From Nanobdellota archaeon (GTDB lineage: Bacteria; Patescibacteriota; Minisyncoccia; UBA6257; GWB1-50-10), in NCBI GenBank assembly GCA_030695805.1, contig JAUYPG010000049.1:1-13264 (forward strand): DNA of 13,264 bases. Direction: 5' to 3'. This document shows, piece after piece, positions 7,650 through 13,264 of the stretch (its first letter is position 1; the number at the start of each line of letters is the position of its first letter). The notes under the pieces are model-generated. The model did no database searches, had not been told where the DNA came from, and worked only from the letters and a program-made list of their open reading frames with translations. A program made the translations under genes and the position numbers.

Positions 7650-9746
7650 ATGCCCCGAGAATACCCCATAGAAAAAGTCCGGAATATCGGTATTATCGCG
7701 CACATAGACGCGGGAAAAACCACGACAACCGAGGGTATTTTGTATTTGACCGGACACACGCATAAAATCGGCGCGGTTCACGATGGAAATACCCAGATGG
7801 ACTGGATGGAGCAGGAGCGGGAGCGCGGGATCACAATCACCTCGGCCGCGACCACCTGCTTCTGGAAACCCAAACATTATGATTCGAGCGGAACTCATCG
7901 CGTAAATATCATTGATACTCCGGGCCACATTGATTTTACCGTCGAGGTGCAGAGATCGCTTCGCGTCCTCGACGGCGCCGTCGTTCTCTTTGACGGCAAG
8001 ATGGGAGTGGAGCCGCAGTCCGAAACCGTCTGGCATCAGGCGGATGGATTCGGAGTGCCGAGGATTTGTTTCATAAACAAGATAAACCAGACCGGAGGGG
8101 ATTTCTGGAAAAGTTTGAACTCAATCCGCGAGCGGCTAAGCCCTCACGCGATACCAATCCAGATTCCGGTGGGTTTTGAAAAAGAAATCCGGGGGGTCGT
8201 GGATCTCGTGAAGATGAAGGCGTACACCTATAAAAATTACAGCGACAAGGAACTCGTGGAGGAAGACATTCCGGAAGAGCTGAAAAAAGAAGCGAAAAAA
8301 TGGAGGGCGGAACTGGTCGAGAAAGCGGTTGAATCCGAAGACGCTCTTATGGAAAAGTACCTTCGAGGAGAAGAGATTGGCGAGGAAGAGCTTGTGCGCG
8401 CGATCCGCAAAAGCACGCTCGAGAAAAAAATGTTTCCCGTTTTGGGAGGAGACGGCCGGGGAGTCATGGTGGAAACCCTTCTTGACGCGGTGGTAAATTA
8501 TCTTCCCGGGCCGACGGATCTGCCTCCGGTAAAAGGCAAAAATCCGAAAACCGAAAAAGAGGAAACGCGCGAGCCCTTGGACGAGGAGCCATTTTCCGCG
8601 CTCGCCTTCAAAATCGCTACCGATCCTTTTGTGGGAACGCTCACCTTTTTTCGCGTGTATTCGGGAATAATCAAAAAAGGGAGCTACATTTTGAACGCTT
8701 CCAAAAATTCCCAAGAGCGCGTCGGGCGCATTGTCCGCCTCCACGCGAATCAAAGGGAGGATGTGGACGAGGTCTATGCCGGAGAGATCGCGGCAATCGT
8801 AGGGCTGAAAAACACGACGACCGGAGACACGCTTGCTGATCCCGAGCGCGCAATACTTCTCGAGAGCATCTCCTTCCCGGAGCCGGTCATATCCGTAAGC
8901 GTCGAGCCCAAGACAAAAGCCGACCAGGAAAAAATGAGCATCGCGCTCCACCGCCTTTCCGAGGAAGATCCGACATTCAAAGTGGGAGGCAATCAGGAAA
9001 CCGGCGAGACCGTGATCTCCGGAATGGGAGAGCTTCATCTGGAAATTCTCGTGGATAGGATGAAGCGCGAATTCAGCGTGGAAGCAAACGTGGGACGCCC
9101 GCAGGTTGCGTACAAAGAAACCATAAAAAGCAAGGCAGAGGCCGAAGGTAAGTACATCAAGCAGTCAGGAGGCCGCGGCCAGTATGGCCATGTCTGGATC
9201 CGGGTGGAGCCGAAAGAGCATGGGACTGGATTTGAGTTTATAAATAAGATCAGGGGAGGAGTCATTCCGCAGGAATACATTCCCGCCGTCGGAAAAGGCA
9301 TAAAGGAAGCCCTGGACAAGGGCGTAGTCGCGGGATACCCAATGATAGACATCGAGGCGACACTCTACGATGGATCGTTCCACGAGGTGGACTCTTCGGA
9401 AATGGCGTTCAAGATCGCGGGCTCCATGGCCTTTCAGGAGGCAACAAGACGCGCGAACCCCATACTTCTCGAGCCCGTCATGAAGGTACAGATAATTGTC
9501 CCTGAAAACTTTCTCGGGGATGTAACAGGCGACGTAAGCGCGAAGCGGGGAAGAATCCTCGATATGGGAGAGAGGGAGAGCGTCCGGCTCATTAACGCGG
9601 AAATCCCTCTTTCCGAAATGTTCGGATATTCGACGACCATTCGCTCCATGACCCAGGGGAGGGGATCATTTACCATGGAGTTCGGCCACTACGCCGAGGT
9701 TCCGAAAAATATCGCGGTCGAGATTGCCGAGGGAAGACGAAGATAA
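7650..9746 (+). CDS. fusA: Translation elongation factor G
   Basis: EF-G is the GTPase that drives tRNA-mRNA translocation on the ribosome. The 698 residues match the normal bacterial length. The P-loop AHIDAGKT (17-24), switch [10 protein letters not shown] (59-67) and DTPGH (89-93) are canonical. Domain II follows ([20 protein letters not shown]), then III, IV with [16 protein letters not shown] and the tip [22 protein letters not shown], and V with the [16 protein letters not shown] block. Two motifs are off: the G4 box reads NKIN (143-146) instead of NKxD, and the G5 stretch reads VLGGDGRG (264-271) where most EF-Gs have CGSA(F/L)xN. The rest of the protein is intact, so it is not a broken gene. 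No Shine-Dalgarno; the start sits two bases after a hairpin and T5 run. Confidence 0.98.
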   Translation: MPREYPIEKVRNIGIIAHIDAGKTTTTEGILYLTGHTHKIGAVHDGNTQMDWMEQERERGITITSAATTCFWKPKHYDSSGTHRVNIIDTPGHIDFTVEVQRSLRVLDGAVVLFDGKMGVEPQSETVWHQADGFGVPRICFINKINQTGGDFWKSLNSIRERLSPHAIPIQIPVGFEKEIRGVVDLVKMKAYTYKNYSDKELVEEDIPEELKKEAKKWRAELVEKAVESEDALMEKYLRGEEIGEEELVRAIRKSTLEKKMFPVLGGDGRGVMVETLLDAVVNYLPGPTDLPPVKGKNPKTEKEETREPLDEEPFSALAFKIATDPFVGTLTFFRVYSGIIKKGSYILNASKNSQERVGRIVRLHANQREDVDEVYAGEIAAIVGLKNTTTGDTLADPERAILLESISFPEPVISVSVEPKTKADQEKMSIALHRLSEEDPTFKVGGNQETGETVISGMGELHLEILVDRMKREFSVEANVGRPQVAYKETIKSKAEAEGKYIKQSGGRGQYGHVWIRVEPKEHGTGFEFINKIRGGVIPQEYIPAVGKGIKEALDKGVVAGYPMIDIEATLYDGSFHEVDSSEMAFKIAGSMAFQEATRRANPILLEPVMKVQIIVPENFLGDVTGDVSAKRGRILDMGERESVRLINAEIPLSEMFGYSTTIRSMTQGRGSFTMEFGHYAEVPKNIAVEIAEGRRR

Positions 9747-9750
9747 AAAG

Positions 9751-9779
9751 TTGCTAAACGTGTCGAGGTTTGATACAAT
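9751..9779 (+). promoter_or_regulatory. Candidate internal promoter for tuf, extended -10
   Basis: TTGCTA (9751-9756), a 17-base spacer and TACAAT (9774-9779), preceded by TGA to give an extended -10 (TGNTACAAT). It starts four bases after the fusA stop. The transcript would begin near 9785 and give tuf its own source of mRNA, fitting the high demand for EF-Tu. Confidence 0.65.
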
Positions 9780-9828
9780 AGTACACGCACGCATTTCGCA
9801 TAACAGGTCGAAAAACATAAACACCAAA

Positions 9829-9859
9829 ATAAGACCTATAGGACCTATAGGACTTATCG
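9829..9859. repeat. Family B 9-bp repeat, fusA-tuf junction
   Basis: Three 9-bp units in tandem: GACCTATAG (9833-9841), GACCTATAG (9842-9850) and GACTTATCG (9851-9859). The block folds into one hairpin, ATAAG (9829-9833) / CTTAT (9853-9857), one A-A mismatch, then CCTATA (9835-9840) / TATAGG (9846-9851). It ends ten bases before the tuf ATG. The only weak Shine-Dalgarno-like run near any start, AAAGG, lies just after it at 9862-9866. Confidence 0.88.
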
Positions 9860-9869
9860 ACAAAGGTAT

Positions 9870-11066
9870 ATGGCTGAAAAAGAAAAATTCAATCGTTCGA
9901 AGCCGCACGTAAACGTCGGCACCATCGGGCATGTGGATCATGGAAAAACGACTCTTACCGCCGCGATCACCCACGTGCTCCACATGAAGGGCCTTGCGAA
10001 GGAGGAGAGTGTGGACCAGATAGACAACGCGCCCGAGGAAAGGGCGCGGGGGATCACGATAGCCCTGCATCACTCCGAGTATGAATCGGAGAAACGGCAC
10101 TACGCTCATATTGACGCGCCGGGGCATGCGGACTACATCAAAAATATGATCACCGGAGCCGCCCAGATGGACGGCGCGGTCCTTGTGGTATCCGCCGCGG
10201 ACGGGCCCATGCCGCAGACGAGAGAGCACATTCTTCTCGCCCGCCAGGTGGGGGTTCCGGCCATCGTCGTCTTTTTGAACAAGGTGGACACGGTGGATGA
10301 TCCCGAGCTTGTGGATCTTGTTGAGTCCGAAGTAAGAGAGCTTCTGAATAAGTATGAGTTCCCGGGGGACACGATTCCGATCATACGCGGATCGGCCTTG
10401 AAGGCCCTGGAGTCGAAATCTCTGGACGACGCGGACGCGAAGCCGATTCTTGATCTTGTGGCGGCCCTCGACTCCGATATTCCGGAGCCGATACGCGACC
10501 GCGAAAAACCATTTTTGATGGCGATTGAGGACATTTTCTCGATTGAAGGGCGGGGCACTGTGGTAACAGGCCGCATAGATCGCGGAGTTATAAAAGTAAA
10601 CGAAGAGGTTGAGATAATCGGACTTCGTCCGACGGTAAAAACCGTGGTAACCGGCGTTGAAATGTTCCAAAAAATACTGGATCAGGGGCAAGCCGGGGAC
10701 AACGTAGGAATTCTTCTCCGCGGAACGAAAAAAGAGGACGTGGAACGCGGCCAGGTGCTCGCGAAGCCGGGGTCCGTTACTCCGCACACCGAATTCGAGG
10801 CCGAGGTCTATGTGCTTTCCAAAGAGGAGGGCGGACGCCACACTCCTTTCTTCAAAGGATACAAGCCCCAGTTCTATTTCCGCACGACGGACGTGACCGG
10901 AGAAGTAACGCTCGGAGAGGGCATTGAGATGATCATGCCCGGAGATACGGCAAACGTTACGGTAAAACTCATCTCTCCGGTTGCCCTTGAGGATCGTCAG
11001 CGTTTCGCGATTCGCGAAGGAGGAAAAACCGTAGGAGCGGGAGTGATAACGAAAATCTTGAAATAG
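9870..11066 (+). CDS. tuf: Translation elongation factor Tu
   Basis: EF-Tu is the GTPase that delivers aminoacyl-tRNA to the ribosomal A site. The 398 residues are of normal length. The P-loop GHVDHGKT (20-27), DAPGH (82-86, catalytic His86), NKVD (137-140) and GSAL (174-177) are intact. Domain II ([17 protein letters not shown]) and domain III ([23 protein letters not shown] ... [16 protein letters not shown]) are complete. Switch I keeps the Mg-binding Thr63, but the usual I-(N)-T-x-H-V-E-Y becomes IALHHSEY (64-71), so the Asn and Thr after the Ile are lost and Val becomes Ser. The gene has a candidate promoter of its own in the fusA-tuf gap and may also be read through from fusA. Confidence 0.98.
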   Translation: MAEKEKFNRSKPHVNVGTIGHVDHGKTTLTAAITHVLHMKGLAKEESVDQIDNAPEERARGITIALHHSEYESEKRHYAHIDAPGHADYIKNMITGAAQMDGAVLVVSAADGPMPQTREHILLARQVGVPAIVVFLNKVDTVDDPELVDLVESEVRELLNKYEFPGDTIPIIRGSALKALESKSLDDADAKPILDLVAALDSDIPEPIRDREKPFLMAIEDIFSIEGRGTVVTGRIDRGVIKVNEEVEIIGLRPTVKTVVTGVEMFQKILDQGQAGDNVGILLRGTKKEDVERGQVLAKPGSVTPHTEFEAEVYVLSKEEGGRHTPFFKGYKPQFYFRTTDVTGEVTLGEGIEMIMPGDTANVTVKLISPVALEDRQRFAIREGGKTVGAGVITKILK

Positions 11067-11076
11067 CGCAAAACAA

Positions 11077-11127
11077 ATAGGACCTATAGGACTTATTGGT
11101 CTTATAGGTCCTATAGGACTTATTGGT
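11077..11127. repeat. Family B 9-bp repeat, tuf-rpsJ junction
   Basis: Five 9-bp units run from 11080 to 11124: GGACCTATA, GGACTTATT, GGTCTTATA, GGTCCTATA and GGACTTATT, then GGT and the rpsJ ATG. The 18-mer CCTATAGGACTTATTGGT occurs twice, 27 bp apart (11083-11100 and 11110-11127). Bases 11077-11093 and 11098-11114 pair in a 17-bp stem (12 perfect pairs ATAGGACCTATA / TATAGGTCCTAT plus two G-T wobbles) with the loop TATT. The repeat starts ten bases after the tuf stop. Confidence 0.93.
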
Positions 11128-11454
11128 ATGGCAAAAAAAGAAGAAACAAAAGAAGTGCTTCGAATCAAGGTAAAGGCCTACGACGCGAAAATTATAGAAA
11201 ACTCCGTCCGGCAGATTATTGAGGCGATCAAACGCCAGGGAGGAGAAGTTGTTGGGCCGATTCCGCTTCCGACGGAGATTCGTAAATATACGGTAAATCG
11301 CTCCCCATTCGTGCATACGAAATCCCGCGAGCAATTTGAGATGCGCGTCCACAAGCGCCTTGTGGATATTGTAAATCCTGTTCAGAAGATAGTGGAGTCG
11401 CTGACAGATCTGAATCTTCCGTCAGGCGTGGATATTGAAGTGAAGATGGTATAA
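11128..11454 (+). CDS. rpsJ: 30S ribosomal protein S10
   Basis: S10 belongs to the head of the small subunit; in other bacteria the free form, NusE, also joins NusB in antitermination complexes. The product is 108 residues against the usual 102 or so, the extra being an N-terminal MAKKEETKE. Diagnostic blocks are LRIKVKAYDAKIIENSVRQI, GPIPLPTEIRKYTVNRSPFVHTKSREQFEMRVHKRLVDI and the C-terminal LPSGVDIEVKM. The ATG touches the last unit of the upstream repeat, and no Shine-Dalgarno is visible. It normally heads the S10 operon, but here it follows tuf directly, joining str and S10 into one cluster. Confidence 0.98.
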   Translation: MAKKEETKEVLRIKVKAYDAKIIENSVRQIIEAIKRQGGEVVGPIPLPTEIRKYTVNRSPFVHTKSREQFEMRVHKRLVDIVNPVQKIVESLTDLNLPSGVDIEVKMV

Positions 11455-11461
11455 TCAAAAC

Positions 11462-11491
11462 TTGACTATAACGGCAGAGATGGGGTAAAAT
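11462..11491 (+). promoter_or_regulatory. Candidate promoter for rplC and downstream S10-cluster genes
   Basis: TTGACT (11462-11467, 5 of 6), an 18-base spacer and TAAAAT (11486-11491, 5 of 6). It lies seven bases after the rpsJ stop. The expected start near 11497 leaves a leader of about 116 bases before rplC. Confidence 0.6.
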
Positions 11492-11496
11492 CTCGG

Positions 11497-11612
11497 ACGC
11501 GGGACTGAAGCTCAAATAGTGTACATAAGGTGCCTGATGTCACTTCGACCTCTCCGGCCTTTATCAGCAACCGAGAGCGCGGTCTTCGGTTGTTTTTATT
11601 TTTCACATCCAG
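11497..11612 (+). promoter_or_regulatory. Attenuator-like leader upstream of rplC
   Basis: Three stems can be drawn. Stem 1: GTG-ACAT (11519-11526, one bulged T) with ATGTCAC (11537-11543). Antiterminator: CTCTC(C)GG (11550-11557) with CCGAGAG (11571-11577). Terminator: CAACCGA (11568-11574) with TCGGTTG (11586-11592) and a U-rich tract. The last two share CCGA, so only one can form at a time. The trigger is unknown. By analogy with E. coli, where L4 attenuates its own S10 operon, a ribosomal protein such as L3 or L4 is a candidate. It matches no riboswitch class I know. Confidence 0.5.
11568..11603 (+). terminator. Intrinsic terminator in the rplC leader
   Basis: A perfect 7-bp stem CAACCGA / TCGGTTG, extended inside by GA/TC past a bulge, followed directly by TTTTTATTTTT (11593-11603). 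The rplC ATG comes nine bases after the T-tract. It could also limit read-through from tuf-rpsJ. Confidence 0.75.
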
Positions 11613-12041
11613 ATGGCAAATATTACAGCAAAAAAAATGGGAATGACGCAGATTTGGAAAAACGACAAAGTAATTCCGGTTACGATATTAAAGGTGGAAG
11701 AAGAGGCGTCTCTCGAAGAGGGCGCCGTGGTCGTTGTCCGGGGAATAACAAAGGGAAAGGGGTTTCAGGGCGTGGTAAAGCGGCATGGATTCCGCGGCGG
11801 GCCGAAAAGCCATGGACAGAAACATAGTTTGCGTGCGCCCGGATCAATTGGCGCGACAGCTCCCCAGCGTGTAATTCCGGGACGGAGAATGGCCGGACGC
11901 ATGGGTAGCGACCGAAAGACCTTAAAAAACGTACGAATAGAGGGAATAAATAAAGAAGAGCGCACCCTTTTTGTGAAGGGGCCGGTCCCCGGCGCGCGCG
12001 GATCAAAAGTTGAAATTATCATTATGGACCAACACGAATGA
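11613..12041 (+). CDS. rplC: 50S ribosomal protein L3, shortened form
   Basis: L3 binds 23S rRNA early in assembly and reaches towards the peptidyl-transferase centre. Only 142 residues are present against about 205-210 in typical bacteria. The N-terminus (ITAKKMGMTQIW ... VIPVTILKVE), the central loop (TKGKGFQGVVKRHGFRGGPKSHGQKHS), PGSIG, GRRMAGRMGSDR and the C-terminal LFVKGPVPGARGSKVEI are all in order. The missing part is the middle of the beta-barrel, between VEEEASLEEGAVVVVRG and TKGKGF, and the frame is clean across it, so it is a true contraction and not a frameshift. The last four codons (DQHE) and the TGA stop lie inside the intergenic repeat. The leader carries a promoter and an attenuator. 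Confidence 0.96.
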   Translation: MANITAKKMGMTQIWKNDKVIPVTILKVEEEASLEEGAVVVVRGITKGKGFQGVVKRHGFRGGPKSHGQKHSLRAPGSIGATAPQRVIPGRRMAGRMGSDRKTLKNVRIEGINKEERTLFVKGPVPGARGSKVEIIIMDQHE

Positions 12042-12120
12042 CACGAATGCCGCGCGAACAACACGAATACGTTGCGCAGTTCGTGTTGTTCGTATAAAGT
12101 TCGTATCGTTCGCATTGGAC
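12027..12120. repeat. Family A CGAA/TTCG inverted repeat, rplC-rplD junction
   Basis: CGAA cores start at 12035, 12044, 12055 and 12064, and TTCG cores at 12080, 12089, 12100 and 12109: again 9/11/9 in each arm. The inner stem CGAACAACACGAA (12055-12067) / TTCGTGTTGTTCG (12080-12092) is 13 bp perfect. Outer CCAA (12029-12032) / TTGG (12115-12118) close the hairpin, with a few C-A mismatches between. The 5' arm overlaps the end of rplC, and the rplD ATG lies 12 bases after the closing stem region (10 bases after 12120). Confidence 0.92.
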
Positions 12121-12130
12121 GCGAAGCAAT

Positions 12131-12784
12131 ATGGAAATAGATATCGTAAACAAAGAAAATAAGAAAGTAGGCGCCATGGATCTCCCAAAAGGCGTCTTTG
12201 GAACAAAATGGAATCCTGATCTGGTGCACCAGGTCGTAACCTCCCTAGAGAGCAGTCGGCGGGCCCCCTTCGCGCACACAAAAAGTAGAGGCGAGGTAAG
12301 CGGGGGCGGCAAAAAGCCCTGGCGCCAGAAAGGAACAGGACGCGCCCGGCACGGATCAACGAGATCCCCGATCTGGGTGGGGGGCGGAGTCGCGTTCGGC
12401 CCCACAAACAAAAGAAATTTTGAAAAAAAAGTCAACAAAAAAATGAAGGTGAAGGCGCTGTATTCCGTCCTTTCAAAAAAGTTTGAAGAAGGAGAAGTCC
12501 TTGTCGTGGACACGTTCGGAGCGGAAAAACCAAAGACAAAAGGAATCGCGGATTTACTGAAGGCCCTTCGGGGAGGAGAAACAAAAATTTCAAAAACGCT
12601 TCTCATCGCGAAAGAAGGGTGGAAAAATGCCGTGCTTTCGGGGCGGAACATAGAAAAAAATACCGTAACATACCCGAGCGGAATAAACCTGGGGAACTGC
12701 CTCGGGACAAAGCATGTGATATTTGAGGAAAAAGCGATGCAGGAGTTTATCGAAAAACAAATAAAAAAAGACCAACACGAATAA
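12131..12784 (+). CDS. rplD: 50S ribosomal protein L4
   Basis: L4 is an early 23S rRNA binder whose extended loop lines the peptide exit tunnel; in E. coli it also represses its own operon. The product is 217 residues, near the usual 200-210. The loop block is clear: AHTKSRGEVSGGGKKPWRQKG, TGRARHGSTRSPIWVGGGVAFGP (about 48-91), followed by KKVNKKMKVKALYSVLSKK. The C-terminal half (LLIAKEGWKNAVLSGRNI) is the normal Rossmann-like fold, with an unusual NCLGTKHVIFEEKAM in place of the common LLxxxxLVxTxxAL. The protein ends in KKDQHE: the DQHE and TAA stop come from the intergenic repeat, exactly as in L3. Confidence 0.97.
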   Translation: MEIDIVNKENKKVGAMDLPKGVFGTKWNPDLVHQVVTSLESSRRAPFAHTKSRGEVSGGGKKPWRQKGTGRARHGSTRSPIWVGGGVAFGPTNKRNFEKKVNKKMKVKALYSVLSKKFEEGEVLVVDTFGAEKPKTKGIADLLKALRGGETKISKTLLIAKEGWKNAVLSGRNIEKNTVTYPSGINLGNCLGTKHVIFEEKAMQEFIEKQIKKDQHE

Positions 12785-12862
12785 CACGAATGAAATACGA
12801 ACAACACGAACACAAGAATAAAGTTCGCGTTGTTCGCGCGAAGTTCGCGTCATTCGCGTTGG
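12772..12862. repeat. Family A CGAA/TTCG inverted repeat, rplD-rplW junction
   Basis: CGAA cores start at 12778, 12787, 12798 and 12807, and TTCG cores at 12824, 12833, 12844 and 12853: 9/11/9 in both arms. Outer pairing runs from CCAAC (12772-12776) / GTTGG (12858-12862). The inner arms 12798-12811 / 12823-12836 pair at 13 of 14 positions. All four 3'-arm units read TTCGCG while three of four 5'-arm units read CACGAA, leaving regular A-C mismatches. The rplD stop TAA (12782-12784) is inside the 5' arm. Confidence 0.92.
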
Positions 12863-12871
12863 AAGCAAAGC

Positions 12872-13240
12872 ATGAATATTTTCAAAAAAAAAGAAAAGAA
12901 AGAAAAAAAACCCGCCGTGGCGGGGGATAGCGTTGAAAAGAAAGGCGAAAAACCCAGGACGGAAAAAAGAGCAAGCCGTCTTGTTCTGCGGCCATGGGTG
13001 AGTGAAAAATCAACGGCTCTAAAGGAAGAACGCGGTTATGTGTTTCTGGTCCGCCCGGAAGCCGGGAAGACGGAGATCGGCAAAGAGATCGAGGCGCGAT
13101 ACGGGGTCTCCGTGGAAGGAGTCCGAATAATAAGGAAAGAAGGCAAGGCGCATCGATTCGGAAAATATCCGGGCAAGCGGCCGGATGTGAAAAAAGCAAT
13201 AGTAAAATTAAAAGAAGGAGATGCCATAGATATCATTTAA
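12872..13240 (+). CDS. rplW: 50S ribosomal protein L23 with Lys-rich N-terminal extension
   Basis: L23 sits at the mouth of the exit tunnel and docks trigger factor and SRP in other bacteria. From ATG 12872 the product is 122 residues against about 95-100. The core is clear: LVLRPWVSEKSTALKEERGYVFLVRPEAGKTEIGKEIEARYGVSVEGVRI, followed by GKYPGKRPDVKKAIVKLKEGDAIDI. The first 33 or so residues are a charged extension (MNIFKKKEKKEKKPAVAGD...). An upstream in-frame start at 12830 would be read through the 3' arm of the repeat (FARSSRHSRW), so it is rejected. No Shine-Dalgarno is visible in GGAAGCAAAGC. Usually followed by rplB, which would lie beyond the window. Confidence 0.96.
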   Translation: MNIFKKKEKKEKKPAVAGDSVEKKGEKPRTEKRASRLVLRPWVSEKSTALKEERGYVFLVRPEAGKTEIGKEIEARYGVSVEGVRIIRKEGKAHRFGKYPGKRPDVKKAIVKLKEGDAIDII

Positions 13241-13244
13241 AATG

Positions 13245-13264
13245 TCTAATTACTAATTTCTAAT
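13245..13264. repeat. Start of a possible third intergenic repeat, cut by window edge
   Basis: TCTAAT (13245-13250), ACTAAT (13252-13257) and TCTAAT (13259-13264) recur every 7 bases right after the rplW stop. Too short to tell whether a hairpin follows. Confidence 0.4.

Noticed and set aside
8430..8470. Frameshift in fusA explaining the odd G5 region
   Set aside because: Flanking residues on both sides (KKMFPVL and [12 protein letters not shown]) align in the same frame with only about one residue length difference.
8136..9038. 300-codon open frame on the minus strand inside fusA
   Set aside because: Shadow of the EF-G coding frame, with no own start signal or known fold.
9724..9912. Small + strand frame spanning the fusA end and tuf start
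   Set aside because: It overlaps both genes out of frame and its apparent protein repeat (PIGPIG) is only the 9-bp DNA repeat read in codons.
9666..11168. 500-codon open frame on the minus strand across tuf
   Set aside because: It is antisense to a highly conserved EF-Tu gene, has no recognisable domain, and its ends read the 9-bp repeats as PIGPI-type tripeptides; it reflects codon bias of tuf.
7027..12862. Intergenic repeats as a CRISPR array
   Set aside because: Units are 9 bp, contiguous and inverted, with no unique spacers, and they are scattered between ribosomal genes.
12830..12871. Upstream TTG start for rplW
   Set aside because: The added residues would be encoded by the 3' arm of the family A hairpin; ATG 12872 gives a natural L23 start.

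Overview
The window reads as a piece of a Candidate Phyla Radiation (Patescibacteria) genome, most likely a Parcubacteria-type lineage. I infer this from three things. The peptidoglycan-binding repeats are of the GLVTGYYG...AV..FQ..(Y/H)GI type that is common in Parcubacteria exported proteins. A giant Ig/carboxypeptidase-regulatory-like surface protein sits beside them. The translation genes are compact, with a shortened L3, an S12 insertion and no clear Shine-Dalgarno sites. No database search was possible, so the taxonomy is inference. All genes run on the + strand.

Left part (1-6385): the 3' portion of a very large exported beta-sandwich protein, cut by the window edge, is followed 15 bases later by a secreted protein with a signal peptide, an Fn3-like domain, a second beta domain, two peptidoglycan-binding domains and a C-terminal coiled coil. 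Together they look like a cell-surface module. A terminator-like hairpin whose T-tract overlaps the -35 box of a new promoter (6419-6476) separates this module from the next operon.

Right part (6608-13240): a fused str/S10 ribosomal operon, rpsL-rpsG-fusA-tuf-rpsJ-rplC-rplD-rplW, probably continuing past the window. Extra promoters lie before tuf and before rplC. The rplC promoter is followed by an attenuator-like leader with mutually exclusive antiterminator and terminator stems.

The most striking feature is in the gaps. Seven of the eight positions upstream of a gene in the ribosomal cluster (the rpsL leader plus six gene junctions) hold inverted repeats built from short units of about 9 bp. 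Family A is built on CGAA/TTCG: a degenerate copy precedes rpsL, and copies sit in rpsL-rpsG, rplC-rplD and rplD-rplW. In those last three, the four CGAA sites and the four TTCG sites keep an exact 9/11/9 spacing. Family B is built on GGACCTATA and occupies rpsG-fusA, fusA-tuf and tuf-rpsJ. The hairpins begin at or inside the upstream stop codon and end 2 to 16 bases before the next start. In rplC and rplD the repeat itself encodes an identical C-terminal DQHE plus the stop codon. Only the rpsJ-rplC junction lacks these repeats, and it carries the attenuator instead.

Among the proteins, EF-G has lost canonical residues of both guanine-recognition motifs (NKIN for NKxD, GGDG for the SA motif), while EF-Tu in the same operon keeps both but has an unusual switch I. 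L3 is about one third shorter than usual, and S12 has an insertion of about 13 residues.
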